Assembly: GCA_038277395.1 (NCBI GenBank)
Contig: CM076195.1
Span: 52,702,551 to 52,766,550 of the forward strand
Length of the DNA stretch: 64,000 nucleotides
Direction: 5' to 3'
Source of the DNA: Dryocosmus kuriphilus
Taxonomy: Eukaryota > Arthropoda > Insecta > Hymenoptera > Cynipidae
Position 1 is the stretch's first letter, and every line of letters starts with the position of its first letter. Shown here piece after piece: positions 63,461-64,000 of the stretch. The notes under the pieces are model-generated. The model did not search any database and was not told where the DNA came from. It saw only the letters and a program-made list of their open reading frames with translations. The position numbers and the translations under genes were made by a program.

Positions 63461-64000
63461 AACCTTTTTTTTTTTTTTATTGACTTTATAGTAATGGATT
63501 AAAAATTTTTTTTTTTTCTGGATAAAAAGAACGGTTTTTTGTTTATTTTAAAATAACGTTATTAATGAAGAAAGTATGGGGTTTTTTTTTTTTTTTTGTA
63601 TCAAAAAAACATGGGGTTTTTTTTTCCAAGGGAAAAAATTTTTTTTTGTAGAGTCCCTTTGGAAGGGTGGGAAATATATTCCCCTTGGGCTTTTTTCCTT
63701 TGGATATTTTCATAGTACTCCCCGTCAATACTTTTTTTTGGAAAAAGTAAAAATTTTTTTTTTTTTTTTTATACAAAAAATTAACAATATTGTCCCCACG
63801 AATTTAACCTTCCAAAAAAACCTTAAACCCCGGTCTGAAATCAAAAAAATGAAATAAAGAGAAAAGGCCTAAAAAATTGGGGTAAGAAAATTCCTTTGAG
63901 GGAACCAATTTTTTTTACTTTTTTTTTCTTATGATTTTTTAATTTTTTTTTTCCTTATTTAGTTTTTTTTTTTTTATATTTTTTTTTTTTTTTTTTTTTT
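63461..64000. repeat. T-rich low-complexity end of the window
   Basis: T runs of 8-20 bases are mixed with short A runs, and the window ends in a long T run. Overlapping frames on both strands are Phe- or Lys-rich and are not considered coding. Nothing else is seen. Confidence 0.85.

Overview
The window looks like eukaryotic, non-coding, repeat-dominated DNA, most likely from an arthropod. The arthropod call rests on general style plus one retroelement-like insertion and is low confidence. No convincing host gene, tRNA, rRNA or CRISPR array was found. Almost every open frame is a by-product of one tandem repeat.

Layout: (1) 1-13929, head-to-tail satellite with monomers of about 950-990 bp. 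(2) 13930-16376, a 2.45 kb insertion of unrelated sequence, GC-rich in its right half. Its ends are TGTTGT...ACAACA, and it looks like a solo LTR or an internally deleted LTR retrotransposon. It replaces about 105 bp of satellite. (3) 16377-about 47600, the same satellite with monomers of about 940-970 bp, largely as alternating A and B monomers (a dimer of about 1.9 kb). It includes hybrid monomers, monomers that lost one internal module, and one rearranged core. (4) About 47600-53242, a more diverged subfamily with short cores. (5) 53243-about 53670, a truncated monomer that dissolves into homopolymers and a C-rich patch. (6) About 53680-55320, degenerate satellite in the opposite orientation. 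(7) About 55320-62600, AT-rich sequence with many homopolymer runs and no recognisable gene. (8) About 62600-63460, one corrupted forward monomer. (9) From there to 64000, T-rich low complexity. Regions 5-9 look as if they have a high error rate, so they may be an unpolished contig end rather than true sequence.

The satellite is nested on three levels. A 15-bp minisatellite core of GAC/AAC triplets and three degenerate modules of about 150 bp lie inside each monomer. Monomers are arranged in pairs or longer higher-order sets. The modules and the core appear to be the sites of unequal exchange. I see no protein system here. The noteworthy content is satellite architecture, the insertion, and the orientation switch with apparent loss of sequence quality at the right end.
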